Positions 33,960 through 42,471 of a DNA stretch of 64,000 bases are shown here, one piece after another. The stretch is taken from the NCBI GenBank assembly GCA_003525075.1, contig DQFO01000016.1, positions 1 through 64,000 on the forward strand, read 5' to 3'. This stretch comes from Clostridiales bacterium (GTDB taxonomy: Bacteria; Bacillota; Clostridia; TANB77; CAG-508). Position 1 is the first letter of the stretch. Every line of letters begins with the position of its first letter. The notes beneath the pieces were generated by a model that saw only the letters and a list, made by a program, of their open reading frames with translations, was not told where the DNA came from and ran no database searches. Both the position numbers and the translations under genes were made by a program.

Positions 33960-36059
33960 CTATTCATCTTCTTTGATAATATTCTTACTTCCTAAATAAG
34001 TAGCTAAGAAATATATACCATATATGATACCTATAATAATTACTGTCGCAATAGCTGATGGTAATAAATCTTTTTTACTTGCCAATCCTGACATTATAGT
34101 AATTGCAAATTGTATTCCAAATATAGAATGTATAATTGCAAGAACAAGTGGAACTCCAAAAAATATTCCAATTTGTCTAAATAATGCTTTATTAATCATC
34201 TTTTCGTCACAACCAATTTTTCTTAAAATAGTATATCTTTGTTTATTATCTGAGCTATCTGTTAATTGTTTTAAAGCTAAAATAGCTGAACTTGCAATTA
34301 AAAATATAATTCCTAAATAAATTGCTATAAATGTTACAATAGTTGCTAGACCTACACTTGCTTCCATAAGAGCTATTTTCGTTTTTCCGTCAATATTCAA
34401 ACCTTTCTTATCAAAATTTTGTAAAAGTTCAGAATTATCATCAACAAATATTTTTTCTATCTCTTCTTTTCCCTCTTTAGTATCTGCATTATAATTTGCA
34501 GCTAATAAATATTGTTCTTTCATACCTTCTGTTAAATTACAATCATCTGGAACTAATATAATTCCTGTATTTGTATGATTAGTAGCCATTTGAATATACC
34601 CTGTTTTACATTCATTATATTTTGATTTATATTGTTTTCCAACTATATTTAAAACATTATTTCCATCTTTTAATGCTTCATCTCGTAATTCTTTTTGTGA
34701 ATCAAAATCACAAAGTACAATATATTCATCATTATTTAATTCATATTGATTAATTCCATATAGTTTTGCAATTTTGTTATAGTCTGATATTTTTACTATC
34801 TGTTCTGCTGTATTATATAAAAGATTTGGATATTTAGTTTTTATATCTATATATTTATCTCCAAAAAAATCTTTCCAAGTCAAATCATCTGTGGAATATA
34901 CTGTTATTTCCACAATGTCTTTTAGGACATTCATATCTAAACCATTATTTTTTAAAGTTTCAACAATAGGTATTTTTGAATCCGACATTGCTTCTGGTGT
35001 TGATGTTATCTCTTTCCCATAAGTTCCATATTGCAAATATTTTTCTGGTAAATTAGCTGTTTTATATAAATTCAAGTCTACTGGTGTCATCTCGATTAAT
35101 TCTCTTTGCATTGTATTTCTTAATGCTAAACTTGAAGAAAGTATTGAAATTGTCATAAATAGCATTAAACATATTACACTCATACTTATAACCATTGTAT
35201 TAATTTTGTTATTTATTTGTCTTAATGCAAACATATTTGTATTTTTAAAATAAACATTTTTCATTTTTTGAACTATTTGTATTATAAATCCTGATAAAGA
35301 CCAGAAAACTGCTACTGTTCCGACAATTCCCATTAAAATTGGTTGTAAAATTTTATTTGCTGTTGTTATACTACTAACATCTCCTGTTACTTTCCAGTAA
35401 GCATATCCAAGTATAGATACAGCTCCTAAAAATACTAATATACATATAATTGGATTTTTTATTTTTACATTTTCATTTTTTTTACTCGTATTTAATAAAT
35501 CAATTAATTTATATTTTGAAACTGTAAATGTATTAAAGAACATTACTGCCACATACATTACAGCAAAATAAATACAAGTTTTTATACAAGCATCTTTTGA
35601 AAATACAAATTGAAACTTGCTCATGTCTGCCTCAAACATTTTAGCAACTAATATTGACATGAATTGTGATGCAAATATACCTATAATTAATCCTACAATT
35701 AATGATATAATTCCTACTAATATTGTTTCAATTAATATTATTTTTGATATTTGTCTTTTTCCCATTCCAAGTGTCATATATATTCCAAATTCTTTTTTTC
35801 TTCGATTTATTAAGAAATTATTTGCATATACAATTAGTAAACCTAATACTACTGCTACGAATACTGATACATATCCAAGCAATGAAATCATAAGTTTTAT
35901 AATACTTCTTGTTGATTCTGATACTTCTAACATTGCTTGTTGACTATCTATTGAATTAAACATATAAAATATTGCTACACCTAATACTAATGTTAAAAAA
36001 TATATTGCATAATCTTTAAAGCTTTTTTTCATGTTTCTTATTGATAATTTAAATAACAT
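33960..36059 (-). CDS. Bce/Yxd-type ABC permease
   Basis: A 699-residue membrane subunit of the peptide-detoxifying BceAB family. Ten helices; FtsX-like pattern with helices 1-4 at the start, the RRKKEFGIYMTLGMGKRQISKII coupling segment near 95-115, and a large extracellular domain of about 220 residues (about 320-560) between helices 7 and 8, the hallmark of this family. The last helices (LATIVTFIAIYLGIIFLIASSAI onward) end at KNIIKEDE. It overlaps the ATPase gene by 11 nt. Confidence 0.92.
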   Translation of the reverse strand: MLFKLSIRNMKKSFKDYAIYFLTLVLGVAIFYMFNSIDSQQAMLEVSESTRSIIKLMISLLGYVSVFVAVVLGLLIVYANNFLINRRKKEFGIYMTLGMGKRQISKIILIETILVGIISLIVGLIIGIFASQFMSILVAKMFEADMSKFQFVFSKDACIKTCIYFAVMYVAVMFFNTFTVSKYKLIDLLNTSKKNENVKIKNPIICILVFLGAVSILGYAYWKVTGDVSSITTANKILQPILMGIVGTVAVFWSLSGFIIQIVQKMKNVYFKNTNMFALRQINNKINTMVISMSVICLMLFMTISILSSSLALRNTMQRELIEMTPVDLNLYKTANLPEKYLQYGTYGKEITSTPEAMSDSKIPIVETLKNNGLDMNVLKDIVEITVYSTDDLTWKDFFGDKYIDIKTKYPNLLYNTAEQIVKISDYNKIAKLYGINQYELNNDEYIVLCDFDSQKELRDEALKDGNNVLNIVGKQYKSKYNECKTGYIQMATNHTNTGIILVPDDCNLTEGMKEQYLLAANYNADTKEGKEEIEKIFVDDNSELLQNFDKKGLNIDGKTKIALMEASVGLATIVTFIAIYLGIIFLIASSAILALKQLTDSSDNKQRYTILRKIGCDEKMINKALFRQIGIFFGVPLVLAIIHSIFGIQFAITIMSGLASKKDLLPSAIATVIIIGIIYGIYFLATYLGSKNIIKEDE

Positions 36060-36816
36060 CGTTCAAATCACCTCCAAGAAGTGTTTGTACCTCTATTATT
36101 TTTTCAAAGAATTGTTTTCTTGTATCATTTCCCTTTACTAATTCATTAAAAATTTTTCCATCTTTTATAAATAAAATTCGATTAGCATAAGAAGCGGTAA
36201 ATGCGTCATGTGTTACCATTAAAATTGTTGCATTCATTTTTTGATTTAATAATTCAAAATTTTCTAATAATTGTCTTGCTGCTTTACTATCTAATGATCC
36301 TGTTGGCTCATCTGCTAAAATTAATTTTGGATTTGTAATAATAGCTCTTGCTGATGCAATTCTTTGTTTTTGACCACCAGATACTTGATAAGGATATTTT
36401 TTTAGGATTTCTTTAATTCCTAATTTTTCCGCTATTTCATTTACCCTTCTATCTATTTCATTTGCCTTTACTTTTTGAATTGTTAATGCTAAAGCTATAT
36501 TTTCATAAGCTGTTAATGTATCTAATAAGTTAAAGTCTTGAAATATAAATCCTAGCTCTTCTCTTCTGAATTTGTTCAAATTATTTCCTTTTAATTTTGT
36601 GATATCTTCTCCATTTATAATAATGTGTCCTGCTGTTACTCTGTCTATTGTGGAAATACAGTTTAATAATGTTGTTTTTCCAGATCCACTTGCTCCCATA
36701 ATTCCAACAAATTCACCTTTGTTTACATCAAAATTAATATTGTCTATGGCTTTTGTTAAATTTGATTTGTTTCCATAGTATTTTTCGATGTTTTTTACTT
36801 CTAATATTTTTTCCAT
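36049..36816 (-). CDS. Bce/Yxd-type ABC ATPase
   Basis: A 255-residue ATPase with Walker A GASGSGKT (about 40-47), signature VSGGQKQR, Walker B LILADEPTGSLD and the switch His in MVTHDAF. It couples ATP hydrolysis to removal of cell-wall-active peptides from their lipid targets and to signalling through the kinase. A response-regulator box lies upstream (36895-36910) with a -10 TATAAT at 36846-36851 and a poor -35, as expected for activated expression. Confidence 0.93.
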   Translation of the reverse strand: MEKILEVKNIEKYYGNKSNLTKAIDNINFDVNKGEFVGIMGASGSGKTTLLNCISTIDRVTAGHIIINGEDITKLKGNNLNKFRREELGFIFQDFNLLDTLTAYENIALALTIQKVKANEIDRRVNEIAEKLGIKEILKKYPYQVSGGQKQRIASARAIITNPKLILADEPTGSLDSKAARQLLENFELLNQKMNATILMVTHDAFTASYANRILFIKDGKIFNELVKGNDTRKQFFEKIIEVQTLLGGDLNDVI

Positions 36817-36845
36817 TTTTATAACTCCTTTCTGACTTTAACTTA

Positions 36846-36910
36846 ATTATAAATACTTTCTAGTAAAGTTACCATCGATTTAGCTTACATATTCCTTACA
36901 TTTTTGTAAG
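36846..36910 (-). promoter_or_regulatory. BceR-type box and promoter of the ABC genes
   Basis: Perfect dyad CTTACA-TTTT-TGTAAG (36895-36910), matching the known BceR-like consensus TTACA-N4-TGTAA, followed on the minus strand by a weak -35 and TATAAT (36846-36851). Confidence 0.85.
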
Positions 36911-36960
36911 ATAACTATAAAGCAAAAATAAACTTCGTCTTGCGTTGTTAAACTTCATTT

Positions 36961-37000
36961 AAAATTTAATCAACGTGCAAAAGCACGCCTCATAAATTTT
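36961..37000 (-). terminator. Hairpin after the kinase gene
   Basis: AAAATTTA...TAAATTTT enclosing CGTGC-TTTT-GCACG (36974-36987). It ends the two-component transcript before the ABC promoter; there is no clean T-run. Confidence 0.55.
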
Positions 37001-37032
37001 AAACTCGTTTGCCTAGCAATACTCGTTTCTTT

Positions 37033-38049
37033 TTACTTTAATTCAATATAGCTATCTTTTGGAAACACTAACTTGACTTCTGTACCTTCATTTTGCACTG
37101 AATTTAATTCTATTCCTATTCCTAATTTATTACATAACTTTTTACACAAATATAATCCTATTCCTGTTGACTTCTTATTTGATAATCTTCCATTTGTTCC
37201 TGTAAATCCTTTTTCAAAAACTCTTGTAATTTCTCCTTGTTTTATTCCTATTCCGTTGTCTTTAATATATAAAATCACATTCTCTTTTCCTTGATTTGCA
37301 TATATTTCCATTACAGAGTTTTCTTTTTTTCTGTATTTGATACTATTTTGTATAATTTGATTTAATATAAATACTATCCATTTGTTATCTGTATTAACTT
37401 CTATCTCTAAGTCATGAATATCAATAGAAATCTTTTCTTGTATTAAACTACTTTTGTTCTTTTTAATACTTTCATTTACAATTTCTTTTAAAACCACTTT
37501 TCTTATATAATAATCTTTTTCTACAGTATTACTTCTTGCATAAAATAAAGCTTGTTCAATATAATTTTCTACTTTGTCTAGTTCTTCATCTATACTTTTG
37601 GTTATAGCATTTTTATTGTTTTCTATTACCATTTTACTAGTTGCTATTGGTATTTTTATTTCATGTATCCATAATTCTATATATTCTTTATAATCTTCTG
37701 TCATATATTTGTATTTGTTTACATTTTCTAACATTGATTTATCAATTTGTTCTAATGAGTTTTTTAATATCTGTCCCTCTAAAAAATTAGGAGTTTTTAT
37801 AATTTCTGTAATTAAATATTTTTCGTCTAATTCTTCTAAAATTTTTAATAAATTATCATAGAATTTTTTTCTTTTAAAATATTCTATAATAATTGAAATC
37901 ATATATAATCCCATTATTATAAGTGGAATATATATTTTTATGAACATTCCTACATTATATGCCATTAAGAATATCTCTATTGTAATAATACCAAATAGTA
38001 ATAATAAAATAGTGATAACCTTTTCTTTAAAAAATAATTTAAAATCCAT
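37033..38049 (-). CDS. Bce-type intramembrane-sensing histidine kinase
   Basis: A 338-residue kinase with two N-terminal helices (about 12-55) and almost no loop between them, as in intramembrane-sensing BceS/YxdK kinases that get the signal from the ABC permease. The His box is LWIHEIKIPIATSK near 125-140, the ATPase N box VFILNQIIQNSIKYR, and the G boxes DNGIGIKQGEITRVF and STGIGLYLCKKL. It ends 1 nt from the regulator gene, which is its upstream partner. Confidence 0.92.
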   Translation of the reverse strand: MDFKLFFKEKVITILLLLFGIITIEIFLMAYNVGMFIKIYIPLIIMGLYMISIIIEYFKRKKFYDNLLKILEELDEKYLITEIIKTPNFLEGQILKNSLEQIDKSMLENVNKYKYMTEDYKEYIELWIHEIKIPIATSKMVIENNKNAITKSIDEELDKVENYIEQALFYARSNTVEKDYYIRKVVLKEIVNESIKKNKSSLIQEKISIDIHDLEIEVNTDNKWIVFILNQIIQNSIKYRKKENSVMEIYANQGKENVILYIKDNGIGIKQGEITRVFEKGFTGTNGRLSNKKSTGIGLYLCKKLCNKLGIGIELNSVQNEGTEVKLVFPKDSYIELK

Positions 38050-38733
38050 TTAGTTTACTCCTTTTTTCAAAATATATCCTTGTCCTCTTTTTGTTTCTAA
38101 TAGTTCTTTTAATTCTAACTCTTCTAATTTATTTCTTAATCTCGTAATATTTACTGTTAATGTATTATCATCTATAAAGCTTTCACTTTCCCATAAACAT
38201 TCCATTATATCTTCTCTTGATACAATTTTTCCTCTATTTTGTACCAGATATTTTAAAATCTTATATTCATTTTTTGTAAGTTCTATTACTTTTCCATCTT
38301 TCTCAATAGTGTTATTTGAGGTATTTAATATAAAGTCTTTAACATCTATTTTATCATTTGTTTCTCCTTGCATATTGGTTCTTCTTAATAATGCTCCTAT
38401 TTTGGCAAGTAAAATTTGTATGTTAAATGGCTTTGTAATATAATGATCTGCTCCATTATTAATTGAAAGTAATTCATCTATTTCATTATCTCTACTTGTT
38501 ACTATAATAATTGGCATATTTGATTTTTTCCTAATTTCTTTACATATATATTCTCCGTCTGTGTTTGGTAAATTTATATCTAATAAGATTAAATCTGGAT
38601 TTATTTTTAATATATCATTTATTGTATTATCAAATGTTGTTAGTGCTGTTGCTTCATATCCATTTTTATTTAAAAAGATTTTTAATTCTTCTCTTAATTT
38701 TTCATCATCTTCTATTATTAATATTCTTGGCAT
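38050..38733 (-). CDS. Bce-type response regulator (OmpR family)
   Basis: A 227-residue OmpR-family regulator. The receiver domain has EDDEKLRE, the phospho-acceptor Asp in DLILLDINLPNTDG and the Lys in YITKPF; the winged helix carries IELTKNEYKILKYLVQNRGKIVSREDIMECLW and TVNITRLRNKL. GGAGG precedes the ATG. A CCTTACA-N4-TGTAAGG box (38780-38797) lies upstream of its own promoter, so it probably activates itself as well as the ABC genes. Confidence 0.93.
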   Translation of the reverse strand: MPRILIIEDDEKLREELKIFLNKNGYEATALTTFDNTINDILKINPDLILLDINLPNTDGEYICKEIRKKSNMPIIIVTSRDNEIDELLSINNGADHYITKPFNIQILLAKIGALLRRTNMQGETNDKIDVKDFILNTSNNTIEKDGKVIELTKNEYKILKYLVQNRGKIVSREDIMECLWESESFIDDNTLTVNITRLRNKLEELELKELLETKRGQGYILKKGVN

Positions 38734-38779
38734 TTATTTTCCCTCCAATGTTATTATATCATACTTATCACAAAAGAAA

Positions 38780-38797
38780 CCTTACATTTCTGTAAGG
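38780..38797. promoter_or_regulatory. BceR-type box upstream of the regulator gene
   Basis: Perfect dyad CCTTACA-TTTC-TGTAAGG. The -10 of the regulator gene (TATAAT within TGATATAATAAC, about 38755) lies downstream on the minus strand, with a poor -35 between. Confidence 0.85.
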
Positions 38798-38904
38798 TTT
38801 TAGATTGTCTATTATAATCACATTTTTCACTATTTTTTATAAATAACATTTCAAGCTTTGTACCTTCTATTCCCATACTTCATACTATACTTGCCTCCTA
38901 AATT

Positions 38905-39013
38905 ATAAAAAGGTAAGAACCTAGATTCTTACCTTCGATTTTACAGCTCCCACTTATTGGTAGGGTTCACCTGATTTTTAACTGCAACTAGATATTTAAT
39001 ATCTATTTCTATT
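38905..39013 (-). ncRNA. Unassigned small RNA or cis-leader (~110 nt)
   Basis: A complete non-coding transcription unit: promoter TTGACA-N18-TATTAT (39020-39049), predicted start near 39013 and a strong terminator GGTAAGAA/TTCTTACC followed by TTTTTAT (38901-38933). Inside are a palindrome TAGATATTAAATATCTA and a conserved-looking block CAGGTGAACCCTACC then GTGGGAGCTG that can pair (CAG/CTG, CCC/GGG). No ORF of note. After it come AGGAGG and a 10-codon frame (MKYGNRRYKA). It could be a trans-acting RNA or a riboswitch whose gene was lost. I cannot match it to a known class. Confidence 0.55.
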
Positions 39014-39019
39014 ATATTC

Positions 39020-39049
39020 ATAATAAATCAAAAATATTCTATTTGTCAA
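39020..39049 (-). promoter_or_regulatory. Promoter of the unassigned small RNA
   Basis: TTGACA (39044-39049), 18-nt spacer, TATTAT (39020-39025) on the minus strand. Confidence 0.7.
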
Positions 39050-39113
39050 TAATTTTTTTCTTTTTTATAGATATTATAAATAATCATCCTATAATTTGGA
39101 TTATCGTTCAAAA

Positions 39114-39593
39114 TTAAGTTTTTTTCACAATATGTGCTAATCCTTTAAGATAATGTCCATTTATTAACATATCTCTAATATTAGTAGGTCTTAGATCTAT
39201 ATCTTTTAATTCTTCTGAAGTAACCCATTTAAGCTCTAATAATTTTTCTTCGCCTTTATCTATTTCAACTTTTTCACAATCAATCATTTGTAATTGTTGT
39301 TTAGGTTTAATTATATAATAAAATTCAATTCCATGACATTTTCTATTATTTCTTATCCAAAAATTCTCTTGAATTACAAACAAATTTGCTTCTTGAACAT
39401 CACAACCAATTTCTTCTTTTATTTCACGAATAATTGCTTCTTTTGAATCTTCTCCAATTTCTATATGTCCTCCAGGTATATGAAAATAAGATGTTTTATT
39501 TACTCTCATAATTAAAAATTTATTCTCTTGCTTGATTATTCCACATGTTCTTCCATGAAATTCTTCTGTTTCAGTTTTAATTTTTAAATCCAT
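39114..39593 (-). CDS. Nudix hydrolase
   Basis: A 159-residue enzyme with the Nudix box GGHIEIGEDSKEAIIREIKEEIGCDV (complete consensus) near residues 40-65, following CGIIKQENKFLIMRVN. The ATG at 39593 has AAGGAG about 8 nt upstream, while the longer reading from 39674 runs back into the next gene. The tail LKDIDLRPTNIRDMLING is typical of one Clostridial Nudix subgroup. Substrate unknown. It lies 41 nt downstream of the ATC-hydrolase-like gene. Confidence 0.87.
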   Translation of the reverse strand: MDLKIKTETEEFHGRTCGIIKQENKFLIMRVNKTSYFHIPGGHIEIGEDSKEAIIREIKEEIGCDVQEANLFVIQENFWIRNNRKCHGIEFYYIIKPKQQLQMIDCEKVEIDKGEEKLLELKWVTSEELKDIDLRPTNIRDMLINGHYLKGLAHIVKKT

Positions 39594-39633
39594 ATCCAAG
39601 CTCCTTTTCGAATAATATTTATCACAAATTTTA

Positions 39634-40215
39634 CTATTTTTTATAAAAATGGAAATCACAACAATCTCCATCATAGCCTAATGTTTTTGTTCTCATAAAA
39701 CCTATTTTTTTCAATTCACCATATGTCACATTATCAACATCACAGAAAAGATGGCATAATTCTGCACAATCATTTTCTACACAAGCAGTATGCCAAAGAC
39801 ATTTCTTCATTGTTACATCAAAGGACTTCTTATCATGCTTTTGAGTACTTTCCCTCAAGTCTGTTTTACGCACAACTCTAAGAAATATATTACTATAAAG
39901 GAAATAAAAACATGGCGCTTTTTCCATTTTTTTCATAGACAAATGCTTTTGTTTTGCAACTATATCAATCATATATTTTTGCATATGTTGATATACTTTT
40001 TCTTCGTCAAATCCTTCTTTCAAAGCTTTATATAATGCTATTCGAGGAAGTATTGTTTGAATAAGTGTTTCCATTTGATTTTTTGATTTGTTTTTTGTAT
40101 TTTTAATAATCTCATTAAGTATTTTCTCTTGTTTTTCAAATAATGTATTACCATTATCTACTCCAAACTCTTCTATTAAAAATGTTTTTATTTGATTTTG
40201 TTGTTTTATTTTCAT
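39634..40215 (-). CDS. L-2-amino-thiazoline-4-carboxylate hydrolase-like
   Basis: A 193-residue protein of the ATC hydrolase family. The C-terminal signature is evident: ACVENDCAELCHLFCDVDN, TYGELKKIGFMRTKTLGYDGDCCDFHF, with many conserved Cys. The N-terminal 80 residues are helical. ATC hydrolase converts aminothiazoline carboxylate to carbamoyl-cysteine, but most genomic relatives are not tested. The ATG at 40215 follows GGAGG; earlier codons lack a site. Confidence 0.82.
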   Translation of the reverse strand: MKIKQQNQIKTFLIEEFGVDNGNTLFEKQEKILNEIIKNTKNKSKNQMETLIQTILPRIALYKALKEGFDEEKVYQHMQKYMIDIVAKQKHLSMKKMEKAPCFYFLYSNIFLRVVRKTDLRESTQKHDKKSFDVTMKKCLWHTACVENDCAELCHLFCDVDNVTYGELKKIGFMRTKTLGYDGDCCDFHFYKK

Positions 40216-40320
40216 ATTTATACCTCCATCAATTACTATCTGTTGTTTTATACCATAAAGCAAATAATTATATACATACAAAATTGTAAGTTGTTGCTAT
40301 GATTTGCTCTATACTAAACC

Positions 40321-41001
40321 TTAATTTCCATCTATATATGTCATATATAGATAACCACTCATACTAGTATTATTAGCAAATTCTTTTTTTGGTAAATCAC
40401 TTTTTAAAATAGGTTCTTTGTAGTATGACAAATAAGTAATCAGTCTGTATAATCTTGTATTTTCTAGAAATTTAAAAATAATATCTTTGTTGTAATTTTC
40501 GTCAAATTCTGATAAAGTTCCATTATCATAATCAAAAATAATATAATTTTCTCCTGATGTCATCATTGTATTAATTGAGTCAGGGGCAAAACAATTCAAA
40601 TTAAAATCATCTATTACTGAATAGTGCATTCTATCCTCTATAACTTCTAATAAATGCTCATAATTTTTATCTTCTTTTTCAAATACATAAAAAGCACCTA
40701 TTTTTGAAGATTTAAAATAAATTCTATCTGGTTCTTTTTTATATACATAAGGATTATATGTTTTAAATTCTTGATAATTATCTCCATAATCTGCCTCGTC
40801 TTTTTCAATCTTTTCTCTTAATTTAGTTATTTCGCTTTCTGATATTAATGCTGATAGACTTGTTTGTTTCTCTTTTTCTTTTATTAGTTGATCTTCATCA
40901 ATTAATATTTTTGTGTAAAATCCACCTATAAAACCTATTCCTAGTAATACTATACTTACTATAATAAATATAAGCATTTGTTTTTTTGTTATTTTTCTCA
41001 T
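40321..41001 (-). CDS. Membrane-anchored hypothetical protein
   Basis: A 226-residue protein with one N-terminal helix (MLIFIIVSIVLLGIGFIGGFY) and a charged outer or inner domain: coiled-coil-like residues 35-65 (QLIKEKEKQTSLSALISESE), then mixed strands. No lipobox. No recognised family. It lies in an array of unrelated single genes with short spacers. Confidence 0.65.
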   Translation of the reverse strand: MRKITKKQMLIFIIVSIVLLGIGFIGGFYTKILIDEDQLIKEKEKQTSLSALISESEITKLREKIEKDEADYGDNYQEFKTYNPYVYKKEPDRIYFKSSKIGAFYVFEKEDKNYEHLLEVIEDRMHYSVIDDFNLNCFAPDSINTMMTSGENYIIFDYDNGTLSEFDENYNKDIIFKFLENTRLYRLITYLSYYKEPILKSDLPKKEFANNTSMSGYLYMTYIDGN

Positions 41002-41066
41002 CTTTATTCATCTCCACAATATTCTATTTTTCTGACTAATTACTATACTCTATTAAATTTTCTATA

Positions 41067-41825
41067 TTATTCAACATTGATCACCTCTTTAAAACCATTC
41101 CTACTCCATAACCATAGTGGAGTATGTATATCAATAGGGTTATACTTAGTCCCTTTAAATAATTCATTCCATCTCTCAACAACTATCAGCTGTACATCAC
41201 TTCTATTTAATTCTTCATCAGTTATTAGTCCTAATTTATGTGTTGCCTGAATAACATGTGTATCAGGTGCAACTGTTAACTGATTAATGTTTTTGTATTT
41301 TCTATCTGTATATTGATATATAACATATAGCCAATAGTTACATATTTTTGTTCCAGATAAATATGGAAATTTCTTTTTATTTCCCTTTTGAATAAAGTTC
41401 TTTATCTTATTAACATCATTATCTAATGAATCAAATAACTTTCTAATATCTCCATCATATAATTCTACAAACGTTTTACATAGAGATAACCATATTTCAG
41501 TTTGCTTTTGTTTTTGTAATGCTATTTTATATTTTACAAGTGCATATTGTACATCTTCAAAAGTCTTTTCTAAACATATTTTAGGATTAAATACAAAGTT
41601 AGTTTCCTCATCATTATATGTATTTAATGCACTTTCCCATAATTTATATGAATTTCTTTGATAGTTCAATGCCATAGGTAAAGTAAAATAAAGATAATTT
41701 TCCAGCGAAGATTTCTCTAAATGTGGATTTGCATCTTCTGGCATGACTTCGCCACCAAGGCTCCCTTTCTTCCACATATTATATAAAATATCTACTTTTC
41801 GTAATATTTCCTCTTTATTATACAT
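41067..41825 (-). CDS. Hypothetical protein with possible HhH-GPD glycosylase fold
   Basis: A 252-residue soluble protein. The second half reads FPYLSGTKICNYWLYVIYQY followed by LTVAPDTHVIQATHKLGL, which resembles the helix-hairpin-helix and the catalytic VDTHV segment of HhH-GPD DNA glycosylases (Asp in PDTHV). Length fits that fold. The remaining sequence, including PLWLWSRNGF at the end, is not typical, so a DNA-repair role is only suggested. GAGG lies 6 nt before the ATG at 41825. Confidence 0.6.
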   Translation of the reverse strand: MYNKEEILRKVDILYNMWKKGSLGGEVMPEDANPHLEKSSLENYLYFTLPMALNYQRNSYKLWESALNTYNDEETNFVFNPKICLEKTFEDVQYALVKYKIALQKQKQTEIWLSLCKTFVELYDGDIRKLFDSLDNDVNKIKNFIQKGNKKKFPYLSGTKICNYWLYVIYQYTDRKYKNINQLTVAPDTHVIQATHKLGLITDEELNRSDVQLIVVERWNELFKGTKYNPIDIHTPLWLWSRNGFKEVINVE

Positions 41826-41869
41826 TTTACACCTCAACCAATCATTTTTTATGTTTCTTGATATTTCTA

Positions 41870-42304
41870 TTATTTATATAATCTAAGAAATTTCTCTAAA
41901 TCATTTTCATTTTCAAATATTGATTCAAAAATATTATATAAAGTATCTGTCGCTTCATATTCTCCTATAGCATAACATTTTTTACCTAAGCCATATGCAA
42001 TCCCAGCCTCAATATGTGCTGCTTTGCCTGCTGGCAATACTAATAACAAATTTTTTGAATTTTTTTCTCCATCTAAATCCTGATTAAATAAATTAAGCAC
42101 AACTTCACTTTTTAAGCCAAGAGACTCAAACTCTCTTTGTTTTTCTTCTGGAGTTTGATTTGAATTACCATATCCCCAATCTTCTTCATTTTTCAAAAAA
42201 CAATAATAAGAAATATTGTATTTATCAAATAAATCACATATTTTCAAAATATTTTCTTTATTTCTGGCTCGTCCAGCAATAAAAAATTCATATTTATTAT
42301 TCAT
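41870..42304 (-). CDS. Nucleoside 2-deoxyribosyltransferase-like protein
   Basis: A 144-residue Rossmann-like protein. It opens YEFFIAGRARNKENILKICDLF and has NLLLVLPAGKAAHIEAGIAYGLGKKCYAIGE, close to the SAHxExG active-site loop of the Nuc_deoxyrib_tr family (catalytic Glu in HIEAG). Its role may be in nucleotide salvage or hydrolysis of a modified nucleotide. AGGAGG precedes the ATG. The promoter TTGATA-N17-TATATA is at 42333-42361. Confidence 0.75.
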   Translation of the reverse strand: MNNKYEFFIAGRARNKENILKICDLFDKYNISYYCFLKNEEDWGYGNSNQTPEEKQREFESLGLKSEVVLNLFNQDLDGEKNSKNLLLVLPAGKAAHIEAGIAYGLGKKCYAIGEYEATDTLYNIFESIFENENDLEKFLRLYK

Positions 42305-42332
42305 TCTTTCCTCCTAGTTAATTTCTTCTTAT

Positions 42333-42361
42333 TATATATCATAAAAACAACTACTTATCAA
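42333..42361 (-). promoter_or_regulatory. Promoter of the deoxyribosyltransferase-like gene
   Basis: Minus strand TTGATA (42356-42361), 17 nt ending TTTTTATGA, TATATA (42333-42338). Same -35, spacer end and -10 as the composite elements but without a hairpin. Confidence 0.65.
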
Positions 42362-42387
42362 CACTATTTTTCTTAAAACTCATGTCA

Positions 42388-42416
42388 TTGACAATAATAC
42401 AACATTATTATATAAT
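42388..42416 (+). promoter_or_regulatory. Consensus promoter of the DUF1385 gene
   Basis: Perfect TTGACA (42388-42393), 17 nt, perfect TATAAT (42411-42416), 55 nt before the start codon. Confidence 0.85.
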
Positions 42417-42471
42417 TGATTTTATGCAAAATTTTCAATAAATAATTTCAAATTTGAAAGGGGACAAAATT

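Noticed and set aside
42318..42331. A fourth TAAGAAGAAATTAA, before the deoxyribosyltransferase-like gene
   Set aside because: It lies downstream of that gene's own -10 (42333-42338) and only a few bases before the ribosome site, with no -10 at 22-23 nt. It is probably A-rich chance sequence, though it weakens the uniqueness of the VanR-box claim.
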